From Paraburkholderia caffeinilytica (GTDB taxonomy: Bacteria; Pseudomonadota; Gammaproteobacteria; Burkholderiales; Burkholderiaceae): a stretch of 64,000 nt of DNA. A program made the position numbers and the translations under genes. Under the pieces are notes generated by a model. It had not been told where the DNA came from, ran no database searches, and saw only the letters and a program-made list of their open reading frames with translations. The stretch is taken from the NCBI RefSeq assembly GCF_003368325.1, contig NZ_CP031467.1, positions 1,736,001-1,800,000 on the forward strand. The letters are read 5' to 3'. Positions 20,531 through 28,222 of this stretch are shown piece by piece (the stretch's first letter is position 1; every line of letters starts with the position of its first letter).

Positions 20531-21358
20531 ATGAACAACGTGAGCGACACGACCAGCACCGATGAGGCGAGCAACCCGACTGGCATGACCACCACCGAGC
20601 TCAATCGCGTCGTCCTGATCACCGGCGCGGGCTCCGGCATCGGCGCGGCACTGGCCCGGCGCATCGCCGCGCCGCGCACCGCGTTGATGCTGCACGCACG
20701 CGGCGCCGACGACGAATCCCGCCAGCGTCTTGCACAAGTCGCCGCCGATTGCGGCGCGAACGGCGCGCGCTGCGCAACGGTGTTCGCCGACCTGGCCGAA
20801 CGCGGCGCCGCCGAACACGTGATTCATCAAACGCTCGCGAGCTTCGGCGCGCTCGATCAACTGGTGGCGAACGCCGGCCACGCGCAACGGCAAACGCTTC
20901 ACGCGCTCGACGCGGATGCGCTCAGCGCCGCCTTCGCCGCCATGCCGGCCGCGTTCGCCGCGCTCGTCAAGCGTGCCACGCCCGCCCTGGAAACGTCGAA
21001 GCGGGGGCGCGTGGTCGCGCTCAGTTCGTTCGTCGCGCATCGCTATCGCGCGGAAGCGCCTTTCGCCGCCACGGCTGCAGCGAAAGCGGCGCTCGAATCG
21101 CTGGCTAAAACCGCAGCCGCCGAACTGGCGCCGCATGGCGTGACGGTCAATTGCGTGGCGCCCGGCTATACCCGTAAAGATCGCGGCCCGAGTGCCGACA
21201 ATGCATCAGTGTGGACCCGCGCCGCAGAAGCGACGCCGCTCGGTCGCGTCGCCGAGCCCGCGGATGTCGCCGCGCTGGTCGCGTTCCTGCTCTCCGATGA
21301 AGCGCGTCACATCACCGGCCAGGTGATCCATGTCGATGGCGGCCTCACGCTCGGCTAG
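20531..21358 (+). CDS. Short-chain dehydrogenase/reductase family protein lacking the catalytic Tyr
   Basis: A 275-residue Rossmann protein: cofactor loop TGAGSGIG near residue 35, NAG motif (LVANAGHAQ), Ser motif (VALSSF), and C-terminal ITGQVIHVDGG. The SDR YxxxK motif reads T-A-A-A-K, so the catalytic Tyr is Thr while the Lys remains. It starts 5 nt after the ABC gene stop, so the two are probably one operon; ATG 20531 is chosen, with GTG 20522 or ATG 20585 possible. It may be non-catalytic or use an altered mechanism; substrate unknown. Confidence 0.88.
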   Translation: MNNVSDTTSTDEASNPTGMTTTELNRVVLITGAGSGIGAALARRIAAPRTALMLHARGADDESRQRLAQVAADCGANGARCATVFADLAERGAAEHVIHQTLASFGALDQLVANAGHAQRQTLHALDADALSAAFAAMPAAFAALVKRATPALETSKRGRVVALSSFVAHRYRAEAPFAATAAAKAALESLAKTAAAELAPHGVTVNCVAPGYTRKDRGPSADNASVWTRAAEATPLGRVAEPADVAALVAFLLSDEARHITGQVIHVDGGLTLG

Positions 21359-21539
21359 GCAACACGGCGCCGCCCCACCCGCCGCAACATCCAGAAACAC
21401 GCGTGAAGAGTTCGAAAGCATTTGCGAAGCGGGCAAGCTGTTCCGCGCTTTGAAAATCCCTTGCTGCAGCGACGATAGTCGTGCGGGCCGTACCCTGCGC
21501 GACCCGCCCCGCCACTCACTGCTACTGGACTCTCCGCAC

Positions 21540-22001
21540 ATGTCACTCGATCGCCGCTTCCATCATTTGACCCAGCGCGCAGCGCTTGTTCTTGGCGCAG
21601 CCCTGCTGCTCACGAGCACCGCGTACGCTGCGCAAGCCACCCAGCCCACTGAGCCGGCAGACGTTTGCCCCGCGCTCAAACACATCGTCGACGCCCCCGA
21701 CTTCAAGCAGCTGCACGCGCAAACCGCCGCGCAACTGCCGGGCGTATCGGCCGCGGACGACTGCCGCGCCAACTCGCACGCCTACGATTGCCACTGGCGC
21801 GCACACTGGCAAGCTGACGGCGTCGTCAGCGATCCGCTCGAAGAGTTCGGTGCCGATATCGCCGCCTGCTTTCCGAACGTCGTGCATGACGTCAACACGC
21901 CGACGCGTCAGCATTTCATCGTGACCACCGAGGATCGTCGCGTGAACGTGACGGCAAGCGTGCAAGGGCAAAACGAATTGCGCCTGCGCGTTACGCGCTG
22001 A
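21540..22001 (+). CDS. Exported protein of unknown function
   Basis: The ATG at 21540 gives 153 residues with a clear Sec signal peptide (RAALVLGAALLLTSTAYA, cleavage after AYA). The mature part has four or more Cys (DVCPALKH, ADDCRANSHAYDCHW, ACFPN), consistent with a periplasmic disulfide-bonded protein. I do not recognise a family. The frame is open for 70 codons upstream, but those lack coding character and the signal peptide argues for this start. It lies between the SDR gene and a lipoprotein gene, all plus strand. Confidence 0.72.
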   Translation: MSLDRRFHHLTQRAALVLGAALLLTSTAYAAQATQPTEPADVCPALKHIVDAPDFKQLHAQTAAQLPGVSAADDCRANSHAYDCHWRAHWQADGVVSDPLEEFGADIAACFPNVVHDVNTPTRQHFIVTTEDRRVNVTASVQGQNELRLRVTR

Positions 22002-22090
22002 GCGTGGCCCGCTTTTGCCGCGATCCGCTGCAATCCGCCAAGACCCTCTGTTATTCGCCGCACTTTCTCACCGCCACCAGGCACCGCATC

Positions 22091-22732
22091 ATGATTTCTA
22101 CGCCGAGCTTGCGCGCTTACGCTTTCACGCGGGCCCCATTGGCCGCGTGGGTCATGCTGCGGCGGCCTGGTGTCCGGCTCGCCGCCTCGGCCACCCTCGC
22201 ACTCGGCCTGAACGGCTGTGCGTGGACGCTGATCTCAGCCGCCGACGCCACCGGCTCCGTGATTCAGGCGGGCTATGCGATCGCGGCAAACTACTCGTCG
22301 CCGACCTTCATCAACGGCTCGCGCGCGGACCTGCATCACGTCTGCATCGAAGTGAATCAGACCGTATCGGTCGGCGATTTCGTGCCGGCGCTGCAACTTG
22401 CGCTCGATAGGCACGGCGTTCGCTCCGATGTCTATAATCCGGGCACATCGCCCGCCGGATGCGAGGCGCGCCTCGTCTACAACGCCGCGATCGATTACGG
22501 CCGCCGTTCGTTCAGCGACGAAACGATCCAGTATCTGTCGATCATCGATCTGACGCTGATCCAGCACGGACGCATTCTCGTCACCGCGCGTTACCAGACT
22601 GGCGGCCTCAACACCGACCGTTTCTCCACCGCATCGACCAAGCTCAATGGTCTGATCGACAAAATGGTGGTCGACCAGACCGATCTGGTGCGCCAGCCGA
22701 TGCAAACCATCCAGACGTCGCTGGCAAACTAG
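22091..22732 (+). CDS. Predicted lipoprotein of unknown function
   Basis: From ATG 22091 the product is 213 residues; a second ATG at 22154 directly precedes a lipoprotein signal (RLAASATLALGLNGC), so the true start may be 22154. After the lipidated Cys (motif LNGC) come about 170 residues with VCIEVNQTVSVGDFVPALQL and YLSIIDLTLI stretches. It recalls the Sbal_3080-type lipoproteins, but this is from memory and unsure. It ends 83 nt before a response regulator gene on the same strand. Confidence 0.72.
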   Translation: MISTPSLRAYAFTRAPLAAWVMLRRPGVRLAASATLALGLNGCAWTLISAADATGSVIQAGYAIAANYSSPTFINGSRADLHHVCIEVNQTVSVGDFVPALQLALDRHGVRSDVYNPGTSPAGCEARLVYNAAIDYGRRSFSDETIQYLSIIDLTLIQHGRILVTARYQTGGLNTDRFSTASTKLNGLIDKMVVDQTDLVRQPMQTIQTSLAN

Positions 22733-22815
22733 GCGTACGGCCTGCTTGCCATTTCTTACGCGAGAAAGAATTCGAAAGCGTTACGTGCTTTGCGCCGCTC
22801 GCGCAGATCACTAAG

Positions 22816-23565
22816 ATGACCTGGATGAACCAATCCATTCTGGTCGTCGACGACGACCCCGTCGTCCGTGAGCTCGTCAGCGAATATCTGCTAGGACGTG
22901 GCTTCAAGGTATCCACGCTCGAGCACGGCATGGCGCTGCAGCGCGCCTTGCAGGAGGAGCGTCCCGCGCTGGTCGTGCTCGACATCATGATGCCGGAGCT
23001 CGACGGCATCAGCGCGCTGCGCGCACTGCGCGTCGCCGGCGACGATATTCCCGTGATCCTGCTTACCGCGCGCGCCGATCCGATCGACCGCGTGATCGGC
23101 CTCGAACTCGGCGCCGACGACTATCTCGGCAAGCCATTCGAACCGAGCGAGCTGGTCGCGCGGATTCGCACGGTCCTGCGCCGCCGCGGCACGATTGCGC
23201 CAAGCGCGCCGGAGCATCGCGCGCCCTATCGTTTCGGTCGTTTCGAGGTGAATTTTCCGGCGCGCGAATTGCGCCGCGACGGCGAGCGGATTCCGCTGCG
23301 TTCGAGCGAATTCGCGATGCTCAAGGTGTTCGTCACCCATTCGATGAGCGTCCTCACGCGCGCGCAGTTGCTGGAGAAACTGCACGGCAATAGCGATGTG
23401 CATCGCAATCGCAGTCTTGACGTCTCGATCTGGCGCTTGCGCCGGCTGATCGAAGTGGATCCGTCCGAGCCTCGCTACGTGCAAACCGTCTGGGGACGCG
23501 GCTATGTGTTCGTGCCTGACGGTGAAATTGGCGCGGCGGAACGCAGCGCGCCGCCGCTTGCATGA
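22816..23565 (+). CDS. OmpR-family response regulator without adjacent kinase
   Basis: A 249-residue two-domain regulator: receiver (ILVVDDDPVVRELVSEYLLG; phosphoacceptor Asp in VVLDIMMPELDG; Lys in GKPFEP) and a C-terminal winged helix (RSLDVSIWRLRRLIEVDP, VQTVWGRGYVFVP). All phosphorylation residues are intact. ATG 22816 or 22825 are possible starts. No kinase gene adjoins; the next gene is convergent. It is a close paralogue of the regulator at 26009 and may share that kinase. Confidence 0.93.
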   Translation: MTWMNQSILVVDDDPVVRELVSEYLLGRGFKVSTLEHGMALQRALQEERPALVVLDIMMPELDGISALRALRVAGDDIPVILLTARADPIDRVIGLELGADDYLGKPFEPSELVARIRTVLRRRGTIAPSAPEHRAPYRFGRFEVNFPARELRRDGERIPLRSSEFAMLKVFVTHSMSVLTRAQLLEKLHGNSDVHRNRSLDVSIWRLRRLIEVDPSEPRYVQTVWGRGYVFVPDGEIGAAERSAPPLA

Positions 23566-23576
23566 TGCTTGTCCGG

Positions 23577-23593
23577 CAGGCGCCCGGCGCCTG
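23577..23593. repeat. 17-bp GC dyad between convergent genes
   Basis: An 8-bp perfect dyad (CAGGCGCC-c-GGCGCCTG) lies 12 nt after the regulator stop, before the convergent flgH. No T run follows, so it may be a weak terminator hairpin or nothing. Confidence 0.4.
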
Positions 23594-23656
23594 TCCTTGC
23601 AGCTTGAGAAAACCTGTGCGGCGTGCCGCGCGGTTCGCGCGCACCCCGCATCGACA

Positions 23657-24328
23657 CTAGAACGTCAGCACGCTGAGAAACATTCTCTGCAGCCAGCCCA
23701 TCGTGGTGGCGTCGGACACCATTCCCACGCCGGCCTGCTCGATGCGCGCATTCGCGACCTTGCTCGACGCCACATAGTTGCCTGCTTCGATATCCTTCGG
23801 ATTGATGATGCCCGACAGGCGCAAGCGGTCGCGGTTGCCGCTCATCGAGATCACCTTCTCGCCCGACACCACCAGATTGCCGGTCGACATCGTCCCGATC
23901 ACAGTCACGGCCAGCGTGCCGGTCATGCCGCTAACGTCGGTGAGACTGCCCTGCCCCTTATATTCAGTGCTGGCCGAGCCGATGTTGAACAGCTTCGCGA
24001 GCCGCGCGGCGGCGTTGGTCGACTGATCGGCGGCGGTCGCCGTGATGCTGCTCGAACGGCTCGCAGCGGCCGTCGCGCTATTGTTGCCGCTGTACGATTC
24101 CGACAAGCGGATCGTCAGCACGTCGCCAATATGCTGCGCACGCGGCGTTTCATAGAGCAGCAACGCCGTGCCGGCCTGATAGATCGCACCCTGCGTATTG
24201 ACGTTCAGCGGCGCCGACGTGAGCGGCGGCGACATCGGCGTTTCGACGATTGACGGCTGCTGGCTGCTTCCGCAAGCCGCGAGACAGGCTGCCGCGCCTA
24301 GCGCAACAGTGAGACGTAGCGCAGTCAT
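23657..24328 (-). CDS. flgH: Solitary FlgH-family lipoprotein (flagellar L-ring type)
   Basis: A 223-residue lipoprotein: signal with lipobox LAAC (Cys near residue 19), then FlgH landmarks HIGDVLTIRLSESYSGNNSA, YKGQGSLTDVSGMTGTLAVT, GNLVVSGEKVISMSGNRDRL, RLSGIINPKDIEAGN and the C-terminus WLQRMFLSVLTF. FlgH forms the outer-membrane L ring of the flagellum. No other flagellar gene is in the window, so this is a detached copy; a regular flgH elsewhere in the genome is likely but unseen. It is 127 nt downstream of small exported-protein genes on the same strand. Confidence 0.9.
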   Translation of the reverse strand: MTALRLTVALGAAACLAACGSSQQPSIVETPMSPPLTSAPLNVNTQGAIYQAGTALLLYETPRAQHIGDVLTIRLSESYSGNNSATAAASRSSSITATAADQSTNAAARLAKLFNIGSASTEYKGQGSLTDVSGMTGTLAVTVIGTMSTGNLVVSGEKVISMSGNRDRLRLSGIINPKDIEAGNYVASSKVANARIEQAGVGMVSDATTMGWLQRMFLSVLTF

Positions 24329-24408
24329 ACATGCTCCTTGGCCCGATCGGCCGGATTGAAAACGGACTTTGCGATCGTGGTGCCGACGCTTTGTTCAACG
24401 ACGCAATC

Positions 24409-24426
24409 GGGTTCACGCGTGAACCC
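24409..24426. promoter_or_regulatory. 18-bp perfect palindrome upstream of flgH
   Basis: GGGTTCACGCGTGAACCC is an 18-bp perfect palindrome, about 80 nt before the flgH start in the 127-nt gap after the 24456-25169 gene. The symmetric form and location suggest a dimeric repressor or activator site, but no matching regulator is recognised. Confidence 0.5.
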
Positions 24427-24455
24427 GCGAATAACGCGACGGATAAGGCGGGGCA

Positions 24456-25169
24456 TCAACCCGCCTCGGCACCGCTCGCCTGCCATTGCCGCACGACCGA
24501 CTTCACCCATGCGTCCGAGCCTTTCAGCAGATAGGTGAGCGTGCCGTTGCGGGTGCCCGGCAGAAAACACAAGGTGATCGAACTCACCGCGTTTTCCCAC
24601 ATATAAACCGGCAGCGCGCCCGACGACGACACGCTTTGCGTCACCAGGCGCGGCGCGCCATAACGGTCCGCGAGCGCTTCGCGCAGGTCTTCGGCGGTGA
24701 TCTCGTCGATCACGAAAGAAATCTCGTACAGACGCAGTGCGCTCTGGCCGTCGACACGCGCAAAGCGCAGCACATGCTCCAGTGCCGGCGCGCCGTCGAC
24801 GACGGCTTGCGACACCGCCCAACCGTCGTCCGCGCGATGCGCCCAGCGGCAGGCCACCGTCAGACTCTCGCGCGACTTGAGCCGCATGCCGAGCGCGCCT
24901 GCCTGCACATCCGTCTCGCAGACAGGCACGCTGCCGATCGGCGTAGCGCGCACGGTCGAGCCCGCGCGGAACTCGTCGAGCGTGATGCCGAGCGCTATGC
25001 CGCGAAACGCAAACGGCGTGTCCGGCGAGCGGCGGCGTGCTTCAGCGGAAGCACCCTTCGACGCGGCGCTGGCCGGGCTCGTTTCGCGCGAGACGGGCTG
25101 CGCCTCAGCGAGCATCGAGAACGCGCCGCCCAGCAGCGCCAGCGCGCAGACAAACCGTTTGAGTGTCAT
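24456..25169 (-). CDS. Exported protein of unknown function
   Basis: A 237-residue protein with an N-terminal signal (LKRFVCALALLGGAFSMLAE, cleavage near AEAQ). A Ser/Ala-rich linker is followed by FRGIALGITLDEFRAG, a stretch seen in several uncharacterised periplasmic proteins, and three Cys (CETDVQAG, ACRWAH, LCFLPG). No enzymatic motif is recognised. It starts 3 nt after the stop of a small lipoprotein gene, so the two are almost certainly cotranscribed. Confidence 0.8.
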   Translation of the reverse strand: MTLKRFVCALALLGGAFSMLAEAQPVSRETSPASAASKGASAEARRRSPDTPFAFRGIALGITLDEFRAGSTVRATPIGSVPVCETDVQAGALGMRLKSRESLTVACRWAHRADDGWAVSQAVVDGAPALEHVLRFARVDGQSALRLYEISFVIDEITAEDLREALADRYGAPRLVTQSVSSSGALPVYMWENAVSSITLCFLPGTRNGTLTYLLKGSDAWVKSVVRQWQASGAEAG

Positions 25170-25172
25170 GAT

Positions 25173-25370
25173 TCAGTCGATGGCGGATGAACACATGTCG
25201 AACGGGGTGGCCGCGGCATGGCCGACGACCGGAACGATTTTCAGCGCGGACGACGTCAGCCGGCACGGCAGCGCGACAACGGCGCAGCCGCCGAGCGGCA
25301 GCAGCGCCGCGCCGAGCGTCAACCACGCAGCGACTCGGATGAAACGATCAGGAATGCTCGAGGTCGACAC
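25173..25370 (-). CDS. Small lipoprotein (65 residues)
   Basis: A GTG start (25370-25368) with GAGG 5 nt upstream opens a 65-residue product with a lipoprotein signal (LTLGAALLPLGGC, Cys about residue 29) and a short mature part holding two more Cys (ALPCRLTSS, FDMCSSAID). It is 3 nt upstream of the 24456-25169 gene and 15 nt downstream of a 60-residue ORF. Similar small lipoproteins of unknown role occur in Burkholderiaceae from memory (possibly DUF6726); unverified. Confidence 0.68.
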   Translation of the reverse strand: MSTSSIPDRFIRVAAWLTLGAALLPLGGCAVVALPCRLTSSALKIVPVVGHAAATPFDMCSSAID

Positions 25371-25385
25371 ACGGGCCTCGATGCG

Positions 25386-25568
25386 TCAGGCAGTCGTGTT
25401 GACGTGATGCCCGACAAGCCCCGACGGCAGCGACGGGGCCGCCTCGCCAGTGGGCTCTTGCGCCTGCGACGTAGTCGTTGAGTTGTTTGGTGTTGCGGGC
25501 TTTTCTGCGGCCCGCGTCGGCGCGAGCGAAGAAAAGCGGGTTGAACTGAGATTGCTGTGAACGGTCAT
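25386..25568 (-). CDS. Small hypothetical protein (60 residues)
   Basis: ATG 25568 is preceded by GAGG with 6-nt spacing. The product is Ser/Thr/Pro/Ala-rich (MTVHSNLSSTRFSSLAPTRA...), without membrane segment or recognisable domain, probably disordered. Tight spacing (15 nt) to the following small lipoprotein gene supports it as the first gene of a minus-strand group leading to flgH. No function can be suggested. Confidence 0.5.
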   Translation of the reverse strand: MTVHSNLSSTRFSSLAPTRAAEKPATPNNSTTTSQAQEPTGEAAPSLPSGLVGHHVNTTA

Positions 25569-26008
25569 GATGAGCCTCGCGTGGCGCTAGGTTTCGGTTT
25601 CACGCCGCCTGCCGTGGGCCCAAGGCGTTAGGCTGTTTTCGACATGCGGCGCAACGTACTGCATGACGAATCATCTCGCCGCGCATACGGTGGCGATGCA
25701 CGAAGAAACGCGCGCTTTCCGGCGGTTCTTACGACCCATTGCGACCCCTTGCCGCCAGTAGCAATTACGCGCAAATTCTTTCCCCGGAAAAATTTAAGCG
25801 ATGCAAAATGACTTCCGCGCCGTGCTGCGGGTTGGCAAAATACGCCAACCATTACGCACGCGTTGCCAAATATGGCGACCGTGAAATATGCCGTGAGCCT
25901 TTGTTGGCGGGCCTCGCGCCCGAACCGGCGGGCGTGGCGCGAGTTTGGGTAAGCATTGGTAAGAAAACAGTCGGTCGCGCGCCGCGCGTGCCAGTCTAAA
26001 ATTTGGCC
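25569..26008. promoter_or_regulatory. 440-nt divergent intergenic region with two related dyads
   Basis: The region separates the minus-strand small-protein group from the plus-strand regulator at 26009. It holds two similar dyads: TTGGCAAAATACGCCAA at 25832-25848 and TTGCCAAATATGGCGA at 25863-25878, centres about 31 bp (three helical turns) apart, the spacing expected for cooperative operators. A TAAAAT at 25996-26001 lies only 8 nt before the regulator ATG. The region is less GC-rich than its neighbours. An open minus-strand frame at 25628-26125 has no coding character. Confidence 0.45.
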
Positions 26009-26749
26009 ATGAATCCACAGGTCCTTATCGTCGACGACGACCCGGTTGTGCGCGATCTGCTTTGCAAGTTTCTGCAGACGAACGGCTTCGACGCGTCGGT
26101 GCTGCACGACGGCACCCATCTGCAACGCCGGCTCGAACGCGAACGACCGTCGGTCGTCGTGCTCGACATCATGATGCCGAACACCGACGGCTTACGCGCG
26201 CTCACTGCGCTGCGCGCCGCCGGCGACGACATTCCGGTGATCTTCGTGACGGCGCGCGGTACGGTGGCCGACCGCATCGTCGGGCTTTCGCTCGGTGCGG
26301 ACGACTACCTGACCAAGCCGTTCGACCCACGCGAACTGCTCGCGCGCATTCACACGGTGCTGCGCCGCCGTGGGCCGTCCACCACGAGCGCGCCGGAAGC
26401 CCGCAAGCCGTACCGCTTCGGGCCGTTCGAACTCGACTTCGCCACGCGCTCGCTGTCGCGCGACGATTCGAAGCTGCCGCTGCGCGACAGCGAGTTCGCG
26501 CTGCTGAAGATTTTCGTCAACAATCCGTACAAGGTGCTGTCGCGCGTGCTGATCCACGATCTCGTGCATCGCGACAATCTCGCCTTTCGCGACCGCAGCC
26601 TCGACGTGCCGATCTGGCGCCTGCGCCGCGTGATCGAAGACGACCCGTCCAATCCCTGCTACGTGCAGACGGTGCGCGGCAAAGGCTACGTGTTCGTGCC
26701 CGACGCCGACGGCACGCCATTCGCTGACGAGGCCGCCTCAAGCGCATGA
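26009..26749 (+). CDS. OmpR-family response regulator (paired with downstream kinase)
   Basis: A 246-residue regulator with receiver (VLIVDDDPVVRDLLCKFLQT; phosphoacceptor Asp53 in VVLDIMMPNTDG; Lys in LTKPFDP) and OmpR-type winged helix (RSLDVPIWRLRRVIEDDP, VQTVRGKGYVFVP). Its stop overlaps the kinase ATG by 4 nt. It is much like the orphan regulator at 22816 across both domains, including the recognition-helix region, so the two may bind related sites. Target genes are not known. Confidence 0.94.
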   Translation: MNPQVLIVDDDPVVRDLLCKFLQTNGFDASVLHDGTHLQRRLERERPSVVVLDIMMPNTDGLRALTALRAAGDDIPVIFVTARGTVADRIVGLSLGADDYLTKPFDPRELLARIHTVLRRRGPSTTSAPEARKPYRFGPFELDFATRSLSRDDSKLPLRDSEFALLKIFVNNPYKVLSRVLIHDLVHRDNLAFRDRSLDVPIWRLRRVIEDDPSNPCYVQTVRGKGYVFVPDADGTPFADEAASSA

Positions 26750-28017
26750 AAAACCCGCTGAACACGCTATTCGGCAGAATGGCGTTGCTGTCGACAGCGG
26801 TGTTGTTGGCGATTCAGGCCGGCTGGTTCGTGCTGGTGGTGATGCAGCCGCCGCGTCACGAAATGGACGGCTTCGCGCGTGGCATTCTGCTGGTGCTGCA
26901 GGCAATCAACGGTGAGCCGATGAAGGGCGCCGCGCTCGCGCCCGCCATGCGCGTGCACCTCGTGCCCACCTGGAACATGCCGTCGCGCGTCCATCTGCGC
27001 ACGCCGACCGATCATCCGCTGGTCGAATTGAGCCGGCATCTGCGCGAGAACCTGCCGCCCGGCACGCAGATCGCCGTCGACGACCTGCGCCCACCGCAGT
27101 TATGGGTGCTGTTTCCCGGCAAGCCGAACTGGGTCGTCGTGCCGGTCGACGTGCCGCCGCGCCCACGCTTCCTGATCGAATCCATTTCGATGCTGCTGGC
27201 CGCGCTGATCCTGTCGCTGTTCGCGGTCTGGCAGATGCAGCGGCCGCTGTCGCGCGTGGCCGATGCCGCCCGCGCGTTCGGATCGGGCGGCCGGCCGGAA
27301 CCCGTGACGGTGCAGGGCCCGCGCGAGCTGCGCGATCTGATCGGTTCCTTCAACGACATGATGCGGCGCCTGAACGAGGCCGGCGACGACCAGGCGGTGA
27401 TGCTGGCCGGCGTCGCGCACGATCTGAAAGCGCCGCTCACGCGGCTCAAGCTGCGCGCGAGCGTACTGGTTGCGGAAAAAGAGCGCGCCGGCCTGATCCG
27501 CGACGTCGACTCGCTGACCAACATCGTCCAGCAGTTTCTGGAGTTTGCCGGCCAGTCCGCCGACGCGGGGCCGCCGGTCGAGGTCGACGAATTCCTGCAG
27601 GAACAGTTTTCCGCCGGCGACAGCACCGAGACGCCGCTGTTTACGCTCGATCTGCGCGCCGGTTCGTCGTTCACGCTGCCGCGCACCTTGCTCGACCGGC
27701 TGGTCACGAACCTCGTCGACAACGCACTCGAGCACGGCTCGCCGCCGGTGGATATCGCCACGGAGCGCGATGACCGGCATTGGGTGATTAGCGTGCGCGA
27801 TCACGGCCCGGGCATTCCCGACGACCGCATCGCCGCGGCGATGAAACCGTTCGTCCGGCTCGACGCCGCACGAGGCGGCGAAGGTCATTGCGGCCTGGGT
27901 CTCGCGATTGTCGCGCGGCTCGCGCATGATCGCGGCGGACGCTGCCATGTGCGCAATCACGCGCAAGGCGGGCTGGAAGTGCGGATCGAATTGCCGGTTG
28001 GACCGGCACACGCGTAA
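26746..28017 (+). CDS. EnvZ-type sensor histidine kinase
   Basis: A 423-residue inner-membrane kinase: TM1 about residues 12-33, a ~105-residue periplasmic loop, TM2 about 143-162, HAMP, phosphoacceptor His225 in AGVAHDLKAPLTRLK, then N box (NLVDNALEHG), G1 (DHGPGIP) and G2 (GHCGLGLAI). The architecture is EnvZ/RstB-like. It is cotranscribed with the regulator at 26009 (ATGA overlap). The signal sensed is unknown; the periplasmic loop has no Cys pair or recognised sensor fold. Confidence 0.94.
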   Translation: MKNPLNTLFGRMALLSTAVLLAIQAGWFVLVVMQPPRHEMDGFARGILLVLQAINGEPMKGAALAPAMRVHLVPTWNMPSRVHLRTPTDHPLVELSRHLRENLPPGTQIAVDDLRPPQLWVLFPGKPNWVVVPVDVPPRPRFLIESISMLLAALILSLFAVWQMQRPLSRVADAARAFGSGGRPEPVTVQGPRELRDLIGSFNDMMRRLNEAGDDQAVMLAGVAHDLKAPLTRLKLRASVLVAEKERAGLIRDVDSLTNIVQQFLEFAGQSADAGPPVEVDEFLQEQFSAGDSTETPLFTLDLRAGSSFTLPRTLLDRLVTNLVDNALEHGSPPVDIATERDDRHWVISVRDHGPGIPDDRIAAAMKPFVRLDAARGGEGHCGLGLAIVARLAHDRGGRCHVRNHAQGGLEVRIELPVGPAHA

Positions 28018-28039
28018 GGATGATGGAGAAGGGGGAAGC

Positions 28040-28170
28040 GGGGTTTAGCACGGGCGCTTACACGCCCTTACTGGATGGGCTTTCGTGAGGGTTGTGGCCT
28101 TATAGTCGCCCCCGGCAACCTCGATGCCGCCCTTCTCTGTCCGCCCGGTTACTTGGGGCGGACTTTTTTT
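28040..28170 (+). ncRNA. Candidate structured small RNA with terminator
   Basis: Between the kinase stop and the convergent phosphatase, the plus strand forms three hairpins in series: GGGCG/CGCCC (28052-28067), GAG(G)GTTG/CAACCTC (28087-28122) and the terminator GTCCGCCC/GGGCGGAC (28139-28163) with seven T. Such order fits a stand-alone sRNA or structured 3' UTR. It recalls multi-copy small RNAs of betaproteobacteria (a toxic small RNA family in Rfam), but identity is from memory only. No promoter could be defined. Confidence 0.4.
28139..28170 (+). terminator. Intrinsic terminator after the two-component operon
   Basis: An 8-bp GC stem (GTCCGCCC at 28139-28146, GGGCGGAC at 28156-28163) and a run of seven T (28164-28170). 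It would end the regulator-kinase transcript or the candidate sRNA. Confidence 0.88.
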
Positions 28171-28222
28171 CGTCCGCACCCGCCGACGTAGTCCGCGCAA
28201 CACCAGGCGCGGCGAGCGCGCG

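Noticed and set aside
25628..26125. A 165-codon minus-strand frame in the regulator upstream region
   Set aside because: No ribosome-binding site, no recognisable domain, and it overlaps the start of a clear response regulator gene.
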